From NCBI GenBank assembly GCA_963978545.1, contig OZ021723.1, forward strand, positions 9,463,593 to 9,527,592: 64,000 nucleotides of DNA. The letters run 5' to 3'. The notes under the pieces are model-generated. The model saw nothing but the letters and a program-made list of their open reading frames with translations, was not told the origin of the DNA and did not search any database. Source of the DNA: Linyphia triangularis. Lineage: Eukaryota > Arthropoda > Arachnida > Araneae > Linyphiidae. Made by a program: the position numbers and the translations under genes. Positions 52,713-62,731 of this stretch are shown here, piece by piece (position 1 is the first letter of the stretch; each line of letters opens with the position of its first letter).

Positions 52713-52735
52713 GAAACATCTCGAAATTTCTCGAT
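52713..52735 (-). promoter_or_regulatory. Distal heat-shock element, five phased units
   Basis: Plus strand GAA-ATC-GAA-TTC-GAT with two-base spacers. Three units are perfect and two have one mismatch, all kept in 5-bp phase. It lies 20 bp upstream of the proximal element, the arrangement expected for cooperative HSF binding. Confidence 0.65.
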
Positions 52736-54160
52736 TACTTTAGGTGTTGCCACCTTTTTCTAACCTATATAATCGCTGTTAAAAAAATAAAATAAGATAA
52801 AAATAAATTACAATAGAATTTTAAAATAATACGTCACTATTTACACTATATACAGACAATTCGTGCAACAATAATTATTTTGAGCGACCGACATTTGTTT
52901 ACGAGTTGAAACAAAGAGCCAACATGTCCCGTGCGTCAGCCAGAGAATTACTCAAGAGACCATTAAAGAGGTTTCCGTTGAAGCTTAATCAATTTTAAAA
53001 TTTGTTTCGCATACAGAAATAATTTTGATTAGAATTATTAAGTTAGTAATACATAAATCTTAAGCGCAATGCAGCATTATGTTTTTTATTCAACGTGCAA
53101 ACGTAGAAAATCAAGCACAAAAAAAATCTATTAGTTTTAAATTTTAGTTGATCAAATAATGAGATAACGTCCGCATTTGTTTTATTTAACTAATACATTC
53201 AAAATCCGAACAACGTAGACAAATTATGTAAATTTAAGTACCAAAATATCAGTTTAAAAAGCAATTGAGGGTAAAAAAGAAATGGAGTAATTTTTAAAAG
53301 TATTTAGGCTAAAAAAAAAAAAATTCTTAATTTTGAAAATTGAGAAATTTGTTGAGAAATTTTGACAATTTTGACAACATATAATTTCATATTTGCTCTA
53401 TGATTTGGATTTGAGATCTACGTTAACTCTCCGTTAATTAATAACCAAGGGCAAACAAATTATGCAATAAAAGACAAAAAAAAAAAAAAAAAACTTTTTT
53501 TTGTCCTATCAACATCGTAGGGATAATTTCTTTCCAAACTAGACATTTTCAAAGCTATAAAGAACATGTATGCTCGCAATTAGTAAAAAAAAAAATCAGT
53601 AAAATTGTCTTCACTTAAATATTTTTAACCCGGGCAAAACTTTCTCCTCGATATAGAGTAAGTCCATTAAAGATTGCCCCAGTTATAATTTTAATAGTAT
53701 TTAATTTGTGAAATTTTTATACGCAAACATATAATTATGATTTCAATAGTCTAAAACACACTAGATTAGTTTACCTTCAATTTATTTTATGATTATGGTA
53801 AATAATTTAAAATAAACTATTACAATGTACCATTGTCTAGGACATTCTTTTATGGGCACCCTGTATATATAGAATTGAAACATAAAATTATTCCCAACCG
53901 ATCAGAGCTTTAATAAAAATCCCTCATATGCATTGAACTTTTCTCTGCAATTCCTACTTTTTTAAGCGATTTGTTCAGATCGACTTTATTATCGATATAA
54001 TTTGATCACTACGAAGAAAACCATTGATTCCCCGCAATGGACCAACATTTTTTTACCCCTAAAACATGATAGACTCGCTATCGATGACAAGGCATTCTAT
54101 CTGCCAAAGTTTCAACTCCATTGCATGATGGCAAATGGATTAATTTGCCCACTTTCCGCT
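52736..54160. other. AT-rich intergenic stretch without a recognised gene
   Basis: Long AT-rich DNA with several homopolymer A and T tracts (for example near 53310 and 53480). No frame of note. The GGGCACCCTGTATATA motif near 53855 resembles ends of some mariner-like elements but no partner end is visible. Confidence 0.6.
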
Positions 54161-54174
54161 TTTTAATCAGTACT

Positions 54175-54301
54175 TTATATTAACTACGATCTTTGTTTGT
54201 TCCAGTGTTTGTGGCGGGAATAATCTTGGGAGGGTTAATTTGCCCTCCGAAGATTATTCTCTCCACAAACACTGGGTCAAACAAAATCGAAGTTAATATA
54301 A
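54175..54301. repeat. 127-bp hairpin (foldback) element
   Basis: Near-perfect inverted repeat with arms of about 60 bp (54175-54234 and 54243-54301) around the 8-base loop TTAATTTG. Both arms contain CCAGTGTTTGTGG or its complement, and AATAATCTT. A few mismatches between the arms suggest some age. A MITE remnant is likely; no target duplication is evident. Confidence 0.75.
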
Positions 54302-54966
54302 TAGTCCGAGAGGCGACTACAATTTTTGGACCCCATCGAACATCATTCTGAATTTTTTATAGAAATTGGAGAAAAGTGAGTAGATTAAGGATCCACTGGT
54401 TTGCCTTGGCAAAAATGGCCGAAACTGGTCAAAAATCGATTTGGAATGAGTTGACCTAAAATCCGATTGCAAATATGTCATAACTTGCCAAAAAGAGAAC
54501 AAACTTTTTCGTCTGGCAACCGTGCATTTTGATTTTCAATGAGAAAAAGCGCAAACGATTTCTGATTTCTGGCTTTTAAAATTTGTATCTTTTAAAAGTA
54601 AGCCAAATTGGCAACATCAGTTACGTCATCCGTGAAGTAATGTTTATTGCCAACTTGGCTCCCTTTTAATAGATGCAAGTAGACCGTCGCCAGATATCTG
54701 AATCATCGTCTGCAACCTTCTTAATTGATAATTTAAAGAGTGAGGGTTACCAAATAAAAAAATATGCTCATTATTTGGCAAGTTATGGCTCATTTGGCAA
54801 TTGGATTTAGTTCAACTTATTAAAAGTCGCTTTTTGACCAGTTTCGGCCATTTTTGCCACGGCAGACCAGTGGATTCGTAATCTACTCACTTTTCTCTAA
54901 TTTCTATAAAAAAAAATCAAAATGATGTTCGATGGGGTCCAAAAATCGCAGTCGCCTCTCAGTCTA
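54302..54966. mobile_element. Palindromic hAT-like MITE, copy A (665 bp)
   Basis: Non-coding element whose two halves are reverse complements. The outer arms of roughly 170 to 190 bp contain GAGAGGCGACTGC-like ends, CCCCATCGAACATCAT, GAGTAGATT and CCACTGG. The palindrome is weaker but continuous to a centre near 54630, where AGCCAAATTGGC faces its complement. It is clearly homologous to the copy at 62059-62731, roughly 90% by eye. The 8 bp on either side (TAATATAA and TAAAGTAC) do not match, so the family assignment rests on copy B. The short minus-strand frame inside it is only the palindrome read through. Confidence 0.85.
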
Positions 54967-54983
54967 TAAAGTACTAATTAAAA

Positions 54984-56150
54984 AACGGATTCTTTGTAAT
55001 CTTCCTCCGAAACTCAAGATGTAGCGCAATCGACTTCCCAGTAATTGTCGTCACCCATCCGCCAACGTTGTTCAACAGTGGAGTTGCGAGAATTCTACGA
55101 CCTTGAACGATGAAAATCATCCAAGTCACGCCATTTCCTCATCCCTTTGTTGCTTTTCTTTTTTTCACCGATGGGGAAATTTCCCGAGGTATTTCCACTC
55201 GAAAGGAAAGAAACGTTTCAATTCAATAATTGATTTTGCCTACCACTTTCAAACGCTTCTGTCTAGCAGTTTCTGTTTATTGTTTCCTTTCCGCCAACTA
55301 ATTTCCATGTCCAGTGGATCAATAATCATGCCGGTAACGCTTTCTAATTGTATTTGTACTTTTGATTAAGCATGATTTTGGGATTATATAAAAAAAAAAA
55401 AAAAAGCCTACATAATTGTATTTCTTTAGATTTTGCAACACAAAATTGATTTCAACTTTCCTCCATTCATTAAATCTTAAGTAAAGGGAATGAATAACAT
55501 TGTTATGAAATACTAGTGGAGTCATGAACAACCTGTGCATTTTAGGTTGCGTAGAGGCATGACTTTTTTAAAAAGCTCATCAGTGTTAGATATTTTTTTT
55601 TTCTATTGCTGAGAGATACAGTTAAAGTCAAAAGTGAACGTACACCTACTTTTTGGAATCAAATTCCTCAGAAAAAACGAAACGTTGAATCAAAATTCCG
55701 AATTTTATGTAGAATAGATTTGGCGATTATTATGTCTAAGTAATCACTAACGAATATCGAGTCCTAAAATATCTAAAAACTCCAAATGCATATATCTGTG
55801 AAAAAAAGGTACGCCATTTTCGGGTTGTCAATTTATGTCGTTTCATTAAGTGGTCGCTTTCGTACTTATACTCACCACATTTCATAGATATATATAGAGT
55901 AGTTTATAAATGATTTGGGCCAGCAGATTATATCATAGCGAGAATAAGGAATGGTTCTTCATAGGAGTTCCAATTTTTACTTCTGATGCACATTTTTACG
56001 CACTGCAATCGTGTGTTTGCAGTTTCACCACATAGTCCTTTAATCAACATATAGTTAATTAACACATATTCAATAAACAAGCACGCATAATCGGATAGAC
56101 ATTTGCACTGAACACAAAAGTGTAAGAAAAATAAATTTCCTTCATTGCAT
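54984..56150. other. Intergenic stretch without a recognised gene
   Basis: No supported gene. A plus-strand frame at 55103-55369 opens with TTG, has a phenylalanine- and serine-rich composition and no motif, so I treat it as chance. At 55618-55646 a sequence reading ACAGTTAAAGTCAAAAGTG and followed by AACGTACACC resembles terminal repeats of Tc1-like elements; no second end was found. Confidence 0.55.
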
Positions 56151-57343
56151 TAGATTAAATACATTAACGAGTTGCTGAAATTCATCATTTATGCATAATT
56201 ACAAAATCCATAATTAATCCACACTCCCATTAGATGAAATAAATTAACAAGTAGCTGAAACTTACCATATATACATAATTACAAAATCCATAATTAATCC
56301 ACACTCCCATTAGATTAAATACATTAACGAGTAGCTGAAATTTATCATTTATGCATAATTACAAAATCCATAATTAATCCACACTCCCATTAGATTAAAT
56401 ACATTAACGAGTTGCTGAAATTCATCATTTATGCATAATTACAAAATCCATAATTAATCCACACTCCCATTAGATGAAATAAATTAACAAGTAGCTGAAA
56501 CTTACCATATATACATAATTACAAAATCCATAATTAATCCACACTCCCATTAGATTAAATACATTAACGAGTAGCTGAAATTTATCATTTATGCATAATT
56601 ACAAAATCCATAATTAATCCACACTCCCATTAGATTAAATACATTAACAATTAGCTGAAATTCGTCATTTATACATAATTACAAAATCCATAATTAATCC
56701 ATACTCCCATTAGATTAAATACATTAACAATTAGCTGAAATTCGTCATTTATACATAATTACAAAATCCATAATTAATCCACACTCCCATTAGATTAAAT
56801 ACATTAACGAGTAGCTGAAATTTATCATTTATGCATAATTACAAAATCCATAATTAATCCACACTCCCATTAGATTAAATACATTAACAATTAGCTGAAA
56901 TTCGTCATTTATACATAATTACAAAATCCATAATTAATCCATACTCCCATTAGATTAAATACATTAACAATTAGCTGAAATTCGTCATTTATACATAATT
57001 ACAAAATCCATAATTAATCCATACTCCCATTAGATTAAATACATTAACAAGTAGCTGAAAGTCAACCTTTATGCATAATTACAAAATCCATAATTATTCC
57101 ACACTCCCATTAAATTAAATACATTAACGAGCAGCTGAAATTTATCATTTATGCATAATTACAAAATCCATAATTAATCCTCACTCCCATTAAATTAAAT
57201 ACATTAACAAGTAGCTGAAATTTATCCCATTTATACACAATTACAAAATCCGTAATAAATCCATACTCCCATTAAATTAAATACATTAACAAGTAGCTGA
57301 AATTTATCATTTATACATAATTACAAAATCCATAATTAATCCA
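56151..57343. repeat. 80-bp tandem array with 240-bp higher-order period
   Basis: About 15 copies of an 80-bp AT-rich unit containing ACATTAACGAGTAGCTGAAA, ACAAAATCCATAATTAATCC and ACTCCCATTAGATTAAAT. Copies start every 80 bp from 56151; the copy at 57191 is 82 bp and the last is partial. The first six copies form two identical-looking trimers (distinctive GATGAAATAAATTAACAAG unit at 56233 and 56473, 240 bp apart). Further doublets with ATTAGCTGAAATTCGTC recur at 56647, 56727, 56887 and 56967. Copies diverge toward the right edge, as expected when exchange is less frequent at array ends. Confidence 0.95.
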
Positions 57344-57856
57344 GGTCTCATTAATTAAAGTAAAAATTTGAACAGACTCTCATTTAACGGGTTATTCCGT
57401 TTCCTTATTGGTTCAGCTTTGAATCAGTTGTAACAGGTTGACCAAAGCTGAATAAATTTCTCATTCGTTAATATCATAAAGAGTTATATCGTTTACTTTA
57501 TCCGTCAATATCTAAAAATATTCAGACAATTTTATGTCATTGTTTCATTGTAAATACAGGTGATACTAATACACTCGGTTTATGTGATCATTAGCTAAAT
57601 AATCATGCGCGCCAAGGAAGAGCTTATATATTTGATTATTCCGTAACTGATAATATTTAAATTCTCAAGTGGGTCATTATACTAGCCTTTCGAAAATAAT
57701 TAATATAACACATTAATTTAGTGCATGCGAATAAAAATTATTTCTGATTTGAAAATAATTCTTGATAAATATATGAAGTGATAAAAAAAGTTATATGACA
57801 ATTTTCTTTAGGCATACATATACATTGAGAATTTCCAAATTTAACTCAAGTCTGCG

Positions 57857-57889
<33 letters not shown>

Positions 57890-58004
57890 ATTCCCGAATT
57901 CATTACCTTTAAAATAATACCATTTTATTTCTTATACTCAATTTACTTTCTAAATTACAATGAGTTTTGTGAACCTGTTTCGTATCACGTTCATTAGTGT
58001 AGTA
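57344..58004. other. Intergenic stretch with a 29-base T tract
   Basis: AT-rich, no gene. Contains T29 at 57857-57885, which could be the A-tail of a minus-strand retroposed sequence, though no body is recognisable beside it. Confidence 0.6.
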
Positions 58005-58014
58005 AACTTTAAAC

Positions 58015-58803
58015 GCCTTAGAAAACCTGAGCCACATTCCTAACAATGCCATTAAAATATTTACTGATGGTAGTAAAATTGACAATCTTGCTGACAGTGG
58101 CATATATATCGAAACCCCTCAAGCTAATCTGACTCTTTCTCATCGTAATCCTAATCACTGCTCTGTCTTCAGAAGTGAATTGATTGCAATAGACCTGGGA
58201 CTAGAAGTTATTCTAACCCAAGAGGATTATGGTGACCTATGGATCTTGTCTGACAGCCGTAGCTCTCTCCACCATCTTTGTAAGTGGCTCCTTGTGGGCG
58301 ACAGGATCAGCACCTCTATCCTGCTTAAATTAAAGCTCATTTCTCTCAATCATGATGTTCATTTGCAATGGGTACCTTCCCCTGTGAATCTCCACGGGAA
58401 CGAAATGGCCGATATCCTTGCTAAGGAGGGTTGCAGGATTTCAACATCTTCCTCTTTCACACTTACTTTTTTGGAATTATACTCTCTGGAAAAATCAAAG
58501 ATCTCGGAGGAGTGGAAAACACCCCCAACCCATAATTGGTACAAGGGCTCAAAACCGGGTTTGTCCCTTGACCTCCCGTGTAACAGACGGACTGTTCTAT
58601 CAAGGCTTGTTAGCGGTCACATCAAGGGCCTCACTTTCAACGAGGGCAGGAAAACCTTCGCCACCTGCACCAAGTGCCAAAATCATCAGGCCTCCCCTGA
58701 GCACCTCTTGGATTGCATGGGACTCTCTAAGGAGGATCTCTTTAGCAATCCTCTCCTAGTCTTCGACTTCCTTTTAGTCAACGAACTCGTGGATCTTGTC
58801 TGA
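58015..58803 (+). pseudogene. LINE polyprotein C-terminal part: RNase H and CCHC motif
   Basis: One frame is open from the insertion point to TGA at 58801-58803, 262 codons without a start of its own. The RNase H catalytic set is complete: D18 in FTDGSK, E55 in RSELIAID, D80 in LSDSRSS and D133 in GNEMADILAKEG. A C-terminal CX2CX8HX3C motif follows at C218, C221, H230 and C234 in the setting SPEHLLDC, typical of RNase H-bearing LINEs. The last residues LLVFDFLLVNELVDLV resemble arachnid LINE proteins as I recall them. The absence of stops or frameshifts implies recent insertion. The reverse transcriptase and endonuclease are missing. Confidence 0.85.
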
Positions 58804-58844
58804 CTCCGTCGACAGTGAGGATTAGCAACAGCAACAACAAGAAC
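58015..58844 (+). mobile_element. 5'-truncated LINE insertion with 10-bp TSD
   Basis: Bounded by the perfect duplication AACTTTAAAC at 58005-58014 and 58845-58854. The right end is a short CAA/CAG-rich tail (GCAACAGCAACAACAAGAAC), as used by several non-LTR clades in place of poly-A. The left end opens directly inside the RNase H domain, the usual outcome of incomplete target-primed reverse transcription. Only 830 bp of a several-kilobase element remain, so it is not autonomous. Confidence 0.85.
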
Positions 58845-58854
58845 AACTTTAAAC

Positions 58855-59974
58855 CCGTTTTCTGAAGAATGACATTTGGTGCTATATGACTTCACGCCAA
58901 CGGTCATAACTTCATAATAAATTGTCCGATTTACAAAGTTCTAATTTTGCTCTGAAGACACAAGTTGTGTATGTGTTTTCTATGCAGAATCTATGATATA
59001 TTGTTATCAACACTTTTTTTTATGAATATTTTAAGCTTAATTTTTGTTAAAAACTATGTATTTTTTTTTTTAACTTTTTATTTCAAAACTTATAATTAAA
59101 TAAATATTGCAGCCGAATTCGAAATTCTCCATAGGAACATGCGTCAATATAATATCTTTTATTTGCAGTAAAAATCATACCTCTAAATTAATTACAAGTT
59201 TATTTATGTAAGTTCTAATAATGTCCTAATTAGTCACTTTAATTGCAATTAGCAGATTAAAAAATTGAAGGAAAAAAAAAGTTCATATATATAAATGCAT
59301 CATTTTTATTTCTACTATACTGCCAAAAACTTTAAAATTATTACATAAAAATTAAAGAAAATCCTCTCAATTGTATATGTATACACTACGTAATTTTGTG
59401 CATGTAATATACGTGCTATGCTAGCGTCATCTTAAATATTAATCACTCAGAGTTTCTCCGTGTTGCTTTACATTGTAAACTAATTGTTTACATTATAACT
59501 GTGAAAAAATATGTTTAAATTGAAATTTTTCACATTTAATTTTGTGCGTTTAAAATCTGCGTGATACTAGCGCTGACGTAGGAAAATTTCCCCCCCCCCA
59601 TCTCACCACAACTTCGTATACAATACCATGGAAGAAAAGGCTCATCTTAACATTGGTTTACATGGAAACATGCAGCGAAATCGTAATTTCACGAATTGGA
59701 TATAGTTCGTTCGAAGATCTCCAGTTTGGGTTCATTTTAAAGGTCCCCCCCCCCCCCTCCTGAATATTCCGTTGAGGGTTGAGTCAAAAGGTTTGTTATT
59801 TATTGCAGATTTGTCCATTTACCAAAGAAATTTATCTGTGTTTTCATTTCTTGCCTTCATTTAAAATAATTAATTTAATATATAATTTTACTTTTAAACT
59901 AATAAACTTAGATACAGCCCAACTGCAATTGCTGTACCCCATTAACCACCACTGAGTTCAAAGCACATTTTTTG
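58855..59974. other. Intergenic stretch with C tracts
   Basis: No gene seen. Two poly-C runs (10 C at 59590-59599 and 13 C at 59745-59757) stand out in otherwise AT-rich DNA. The remainder is low-complexity A and T tracts. Confidence 0.6.
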
Positions 59975-59985
59975 GGATTATCTGA

Positions 59986-60131
59986 TTGGTTGGTTGGTTG
60001 TTTTTCAGATTATCTGGCGCCGTCAGCAACACAAGGGCTATAATACACCGAAACATTCGTCCATTGACATGCCAACATACATTTACAAACACCCATGCCT
60101 TACACGGGACTCGAACCCGCAACCTCGCGTT
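59986..60131 (-). mobile_element. SINE copy 2, 5'-truncated, 11-bp TSD
   Basis: Flanked by GGATTATCTGA at 59975-59985 and 60132-60142. On the minus strand it begins within the tRNA-like anticodon region (CGAGGTTGCGGG), so the A box is lost while the B box GGTTCGAGTCC is kept, and ends in a tail of CCAA repeats (CAACCAACCAACC). Open frames across it are fortuitous. Confidence 0.88.
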
Positions 60132-60270
60132 GGATTATCTGAAACACATCTGTTCTATAACTGTAGGTGGTTATCAAAATAATGAAACACCTGCAAATAA
60201 AAGTGACATTTAAGAATGCGCTTCGTAAGCATTAAAAAAAAGCAATCCCAACTAACAGATTTTTTTTTCT

Positions 60271-60310
60271 ACTTTCAATTACCCATATGTATACATAGGG
60301 TAATGAAAGT
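60271..60310. repeat. Short palindrome opening a dispersed repeat
   Basis: ACTTTCAATTACCC and GGGTAATGAAAGT form near-perfect arms around TATGTATACATA, itself a perfect palindrome. It is followed by AGTATAGCATTCGGTCAAAA. It may mark one end of the dispersed sequence that continues to about 61080. Confidence 0.5.
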
Positions 60311-61080
60311 ATAGCATTCGGTCAAAAAAAAAAATATCATTATTATTAGTTTTTTTTTTTTTTTTTTTTTTTTTTCCTTCTCGTTTTGGAACATCCTGAT
60401 TTCAAAAAGACCACGAGGTTGCGGGTTCGAGTCCCGTGTTTGGCATTGGTATTTGTAAATGTATGTTGGTTTGTTAAATGACGAAATGTTTCGGCGCATT
60501 ATAGCCCTCGTGTTGCTGACGGCGCCAGATAATCTGAATACAACCAACCAACCAACCTGATTTCAAAAAAGTGATATACAAAAAAGATATGTCTGCGAGT
60601 GGTGTATGTGTATCTGTGGTCAGCATAACTCCCGAACAAATCGACCTACGATGTTCAAATTTGGTATGAGGGTTAGTGGTGGCCATGTGACCTACCATTG
60701 AGAGTCTCGTCAAAATCGCGCATACGAGCTGCCTTTGCAAAAATCATGTTTTTCCATGATTGCTAAAAAAACGGCTCAAACGATTTTGATTAAAAAAAAA
60801 TATCTGAGGTAATGCCTCTTATGGTGTTCTAATCATCCCCACCGCCGAAATTTCCGTAAAAATGTTTTAAAGGCGTAAAAAGTTGAAAAATGAATGCTTT
60901 CAACACAGAGTTCTATTTCCTTAAGCATACCTCATCAGTGATCGGTTTTTCTTCTCCATTCAGTTTCGCTTGTAGTAAAGGATAATATATGGATTATCAA
61001 AAACTACATAGCAAAAATCACCAATTTGGAGGAGTTTTTTTTAAAGTCGCATACAAGAATTATCGCCAAAAATATCGCCA
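60311..61080. repeat. Probable dispersed non-coding repeat interrupted by a SINE
   Basis: Sequence on each side of SINE copy 3 joins at the duplicated CCTGATTTCAAAAA, giving a continuous segment with CATAACTCCCGAACAAATCG and GACCTACGATGTTC, which looks like a dispersed arthropod repeat rather than a gene. There is no second copy in this window, so repeat status is inference. Contains T26 at 60350-60375. Confidence 0.35.
60409..60555 (+). mobile_element. SINE copy 3, 5'-truncated, 14-bp TSD
   Basis: Plus-strand copy starting GACCACGAGGTTGCGGG, again without the A box but with B box GGTTCGAGTCC, and ending in CAACCAACCAACCAACC. Flanked by CCTGATTTCAAAAA at 60395-60408 and 60556-60569. Its 5' end lies within a few bases of that of copy 2. 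Confidence 0.9.
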
Positions 61081-61104
61081 AACAGACCATTTCTTCTGAA
61101 TGGA

Positions 61105-61287
61105 TTTGGTTGGTTGTATTCAGATTATCTGGCGCCGTCAGCAACACGAGGGCTATAATGCGCCGAAACATTCGTCATTAGACAAGCCAACATACATTTA
61201 CAAACACCCATGCCTAACACGGGACTCGGAACCCGCAACCTCGTGGTCTAGAAGCTAGCACGCTAACCACTATACCATTTGGTTGGC
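61105..61287 (-). mobile_element. SINE copy 4, full length, 14-bp TSD
   Basis: Best reference copy, 183 bp, flanked by TTCTTCTGAATGGA at 61091-61104 and 61288-61301. On the minus strand it starts GCCAACCAAATGG, has A box GGTATAGTGGTTAGCGTG and a B box carrying one inserted base (GGTTCCGAGTCC), then the body with GGCATGGGTGTTTG and CGGCGCCAGATAATCTG and a short CCAA tail. The inserted base in the B box should impair pol III transcription of this copy. Confidence 0.92.
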
Positions 61288-61301
61288 TTCTTCTGAATGG
61301 A

Positions 61302-62050
61302 AGATGCAAGTATACAAACTGTAAGTGACACAAATCCTCGTCAGCATTATAGCGTAACTGAAAGTTGCGCGATGTTCCACACCCCAGGTATTATTTTAAA
61401 AGGTATATATCATGATACGCATGAGGTAGCTTTAGTGAAGTTTTGGATATTTTTCAATAGCGCAAAATGTCAGACCTTTTACATACTCTAACAGAGGCCC
61501 AATTATAGGAGCCCCACAGTCCACGACAACTTATCCTGACCTCTTTGAATACGCTGCATGTATGTGTGATCCGGTTTTATCACGCCCTGATTGGATGCGC
61601 AGTAATCTTACATGTGACGTCTTGAACCGAGAGAAGACAGGGTTAGCCAATAGTGATTCGCCAAGTAAGTGACGTCATGAAATAGCTCGGTCAAAGCCAT
61701 ATGATTTGTTAAAACTCGTATAGCAACCGTGGTAAGAAAAAAAAAGTATTAAGTAAAATTAAAATTGAAAAACGATTATTTTCTTTTTTTATCAAAATAT
61801 ATTTAAGTTTAAAACAAAAGCATGTGCGCAGGTTATCAGTATTACTATATATGTTGGGATTTCCTCGGAACTATTTTTTTTCTTTTCGCGGAAGGATCCG
61901 TTCAATGAGGTCACGTTAGGTTGTCTTTGACTCTAGCTGAAGCTTCTGTGACCGAAACATCCCAGCTTTCAGTCGTTCTTAGGTATACGGTATCTATAGT
62001 CGTGACAGCATACAAACAGAGCAAACAAGACAAGCTCTGCAAAGCAAAAG
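61302..62050. other. Intergenic stretch with CRE-like palindrome
   Basis: No supported gene; the 64-codon frame at 61297-61491 begins inside the SINE target duplication and has no motif. GTGACGTCATG near 61671 contains the perfect TGACGTCA palindrome (cAMP-response-type site), and TGACGTC also occurs near 61616. The block of about 61580-61710 is less AT-rich and could be a dispersed repeat. Confidence 0.45.
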
Positions 62051-62058
62051 TAGTGTAC

Positions 62059-62731
62059 TAGTCAGAGAGGCGACTGCAATTTTTGGACCCCATCGAACAT
62101 CATAGTGAATTTTTGATAGAAATTGGAGATAAGTGAGTAGATTACGAATCCACTGGTCTGCCGTGGCAAAAAATGGCCGAAACTGATCAAAAATCGACTT
62201 GAAATGAGTTGAACTAAAATTCGATTGCCAAATATGTCATAAACTTGCCAAAAACAGAACAAACGTTTTTCGTCTGGCAACCCATTGCATTTTGATTTTC
62301 AATGAGAAAAAGCGCAAACGATTTCTGATCTCTGGCTCGGAAAACTTATATCTTAAAAAAGTAAGCCAAATTGGCGACATCAGTTATGTCATCAGTGACG
62401 TAATGTTTCTTACCAATTTGGCTCATTTGTGAAAGATGCAAGTAAGCCATAGCCACACATCCGAATCGTCTGCCAACCTTCTTAATTGAAAATTAAAGAG
62501 TGAGGGGGTTACCAAATAAAAAAAAAAATGCTCATTATTTGGCAAGTTATGGCGCATTTGGCAATTGGATTTAGTTCAACTTATTAAAAGTCGATTTTTG
62601 ACCAGTTTCGACCATTTTTGCCACGGCAGACCAGTGGATTCGTAATCTACTCACTTTTCTCCAATTTCTATAAAAAAAAATTCCGAATGATGTTCGATGG
62701 AGTCCGAAAATTGCAGTCGCCTCTCAGTCTA
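62059..62731. mobile_element. Palindromic hAT-like MITE, copy B (673 bp) with 8-bp TSD
   Basis: Same element as 54302-54966. Flanked by a perfect 8-bp duplication, TAGTGTAC, at 62051-62058 and 62732-62739; 8 bp is the hallmark of hAT transposition. Ends are TAGTCAGAGAGGCGACTGC on the left and, in reverse complement, TAGACTGAGAGGCGACTGC on the right, compatible with hAT termini that often start C/TAG. The sequence is an inverted repeat along nearly its whole length, so a transcript would fold into one long hairpin. No transposase is encoded. Confidence 0.88.

Larger units (their letters stand above)
52632..52735 (-). promoter_or_regulatory. Heat-shock-type pol II promoter
   Basis: Read on the minus strand the order is a distal heat-shock element, a proximal heat-shock element, the TATA box TATATAAAG at 52663-52655, and an initiator-like TTTTCAGATT whose A (52632) lies about 31 bp from the first T of the TATA box, the normal spacing. 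This matches Hsp70-class promoters, where trimeric HSF binds alternating GAA and TTC blocks shortly upstream of TATA. It is the only part of the window with a complete core promoter. An LTR promoter is the main alternative; no LTR ends or second copy are seen. Confidence 0.65.
54161..54983. repeat. 19-bp outer inverted repeat enclosing two foldback elements
   Basis: TTTTAATCAGTACTTTATA at 54161-54179 and its reverse complement at 54965-54983 match at 18 of 19 positions. Between them lie the hairpin at 54175-54301 and the palindromic element at 54302-54966, directly abutting. Either this is a composite palindromic element or one foldback inserted in the arm of another. Confidence 0.6.

Noticed and set aside
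52250..52811. Solo LTR (TATA box with AATAAA about 190 bp downstream)
   Set aside because: No convincing TG...CA ends or flanking duplication; two phased heat-shock elements explain the promoter better. Kept as an alternative, not annotated.
54317..54502. 61-codon minus-strand frame, and its relative at 62062-62280
   Set aside because: Both are translations of the arms of the palindromic MITE, which is non-coding.
55103..55369. 88-codon frame starting with TTG
   Set aside because: No ATG, no domain, composition as expected of pyrimidine-rich non-coding DNA.
55618..55660. End of a Tc1-like transposon
   Set aside because: Only one end-like motif and no transposase or second terminal repeat.
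58418..58759. 113-codon frame overlapping the LINE fragment, and the minus-strand frames at 58359 and 58686
   Set aside because: Shadow frames of the RNase H coding frame, which has the conserved motifs.
59986..60213. Overlapping 62- and 75-codon frames, and minus-strand frames at 60275-60740
   Set aside because: All run through SINE copies 2 and 3 and share their translated body.
61205..61280. Functional tRNA genes at the tRNA-like heads of the SINEs
   Set aside because: No proper acceptor stem, B box disrupted or A box missing, and each lies inside an element with target duplications.
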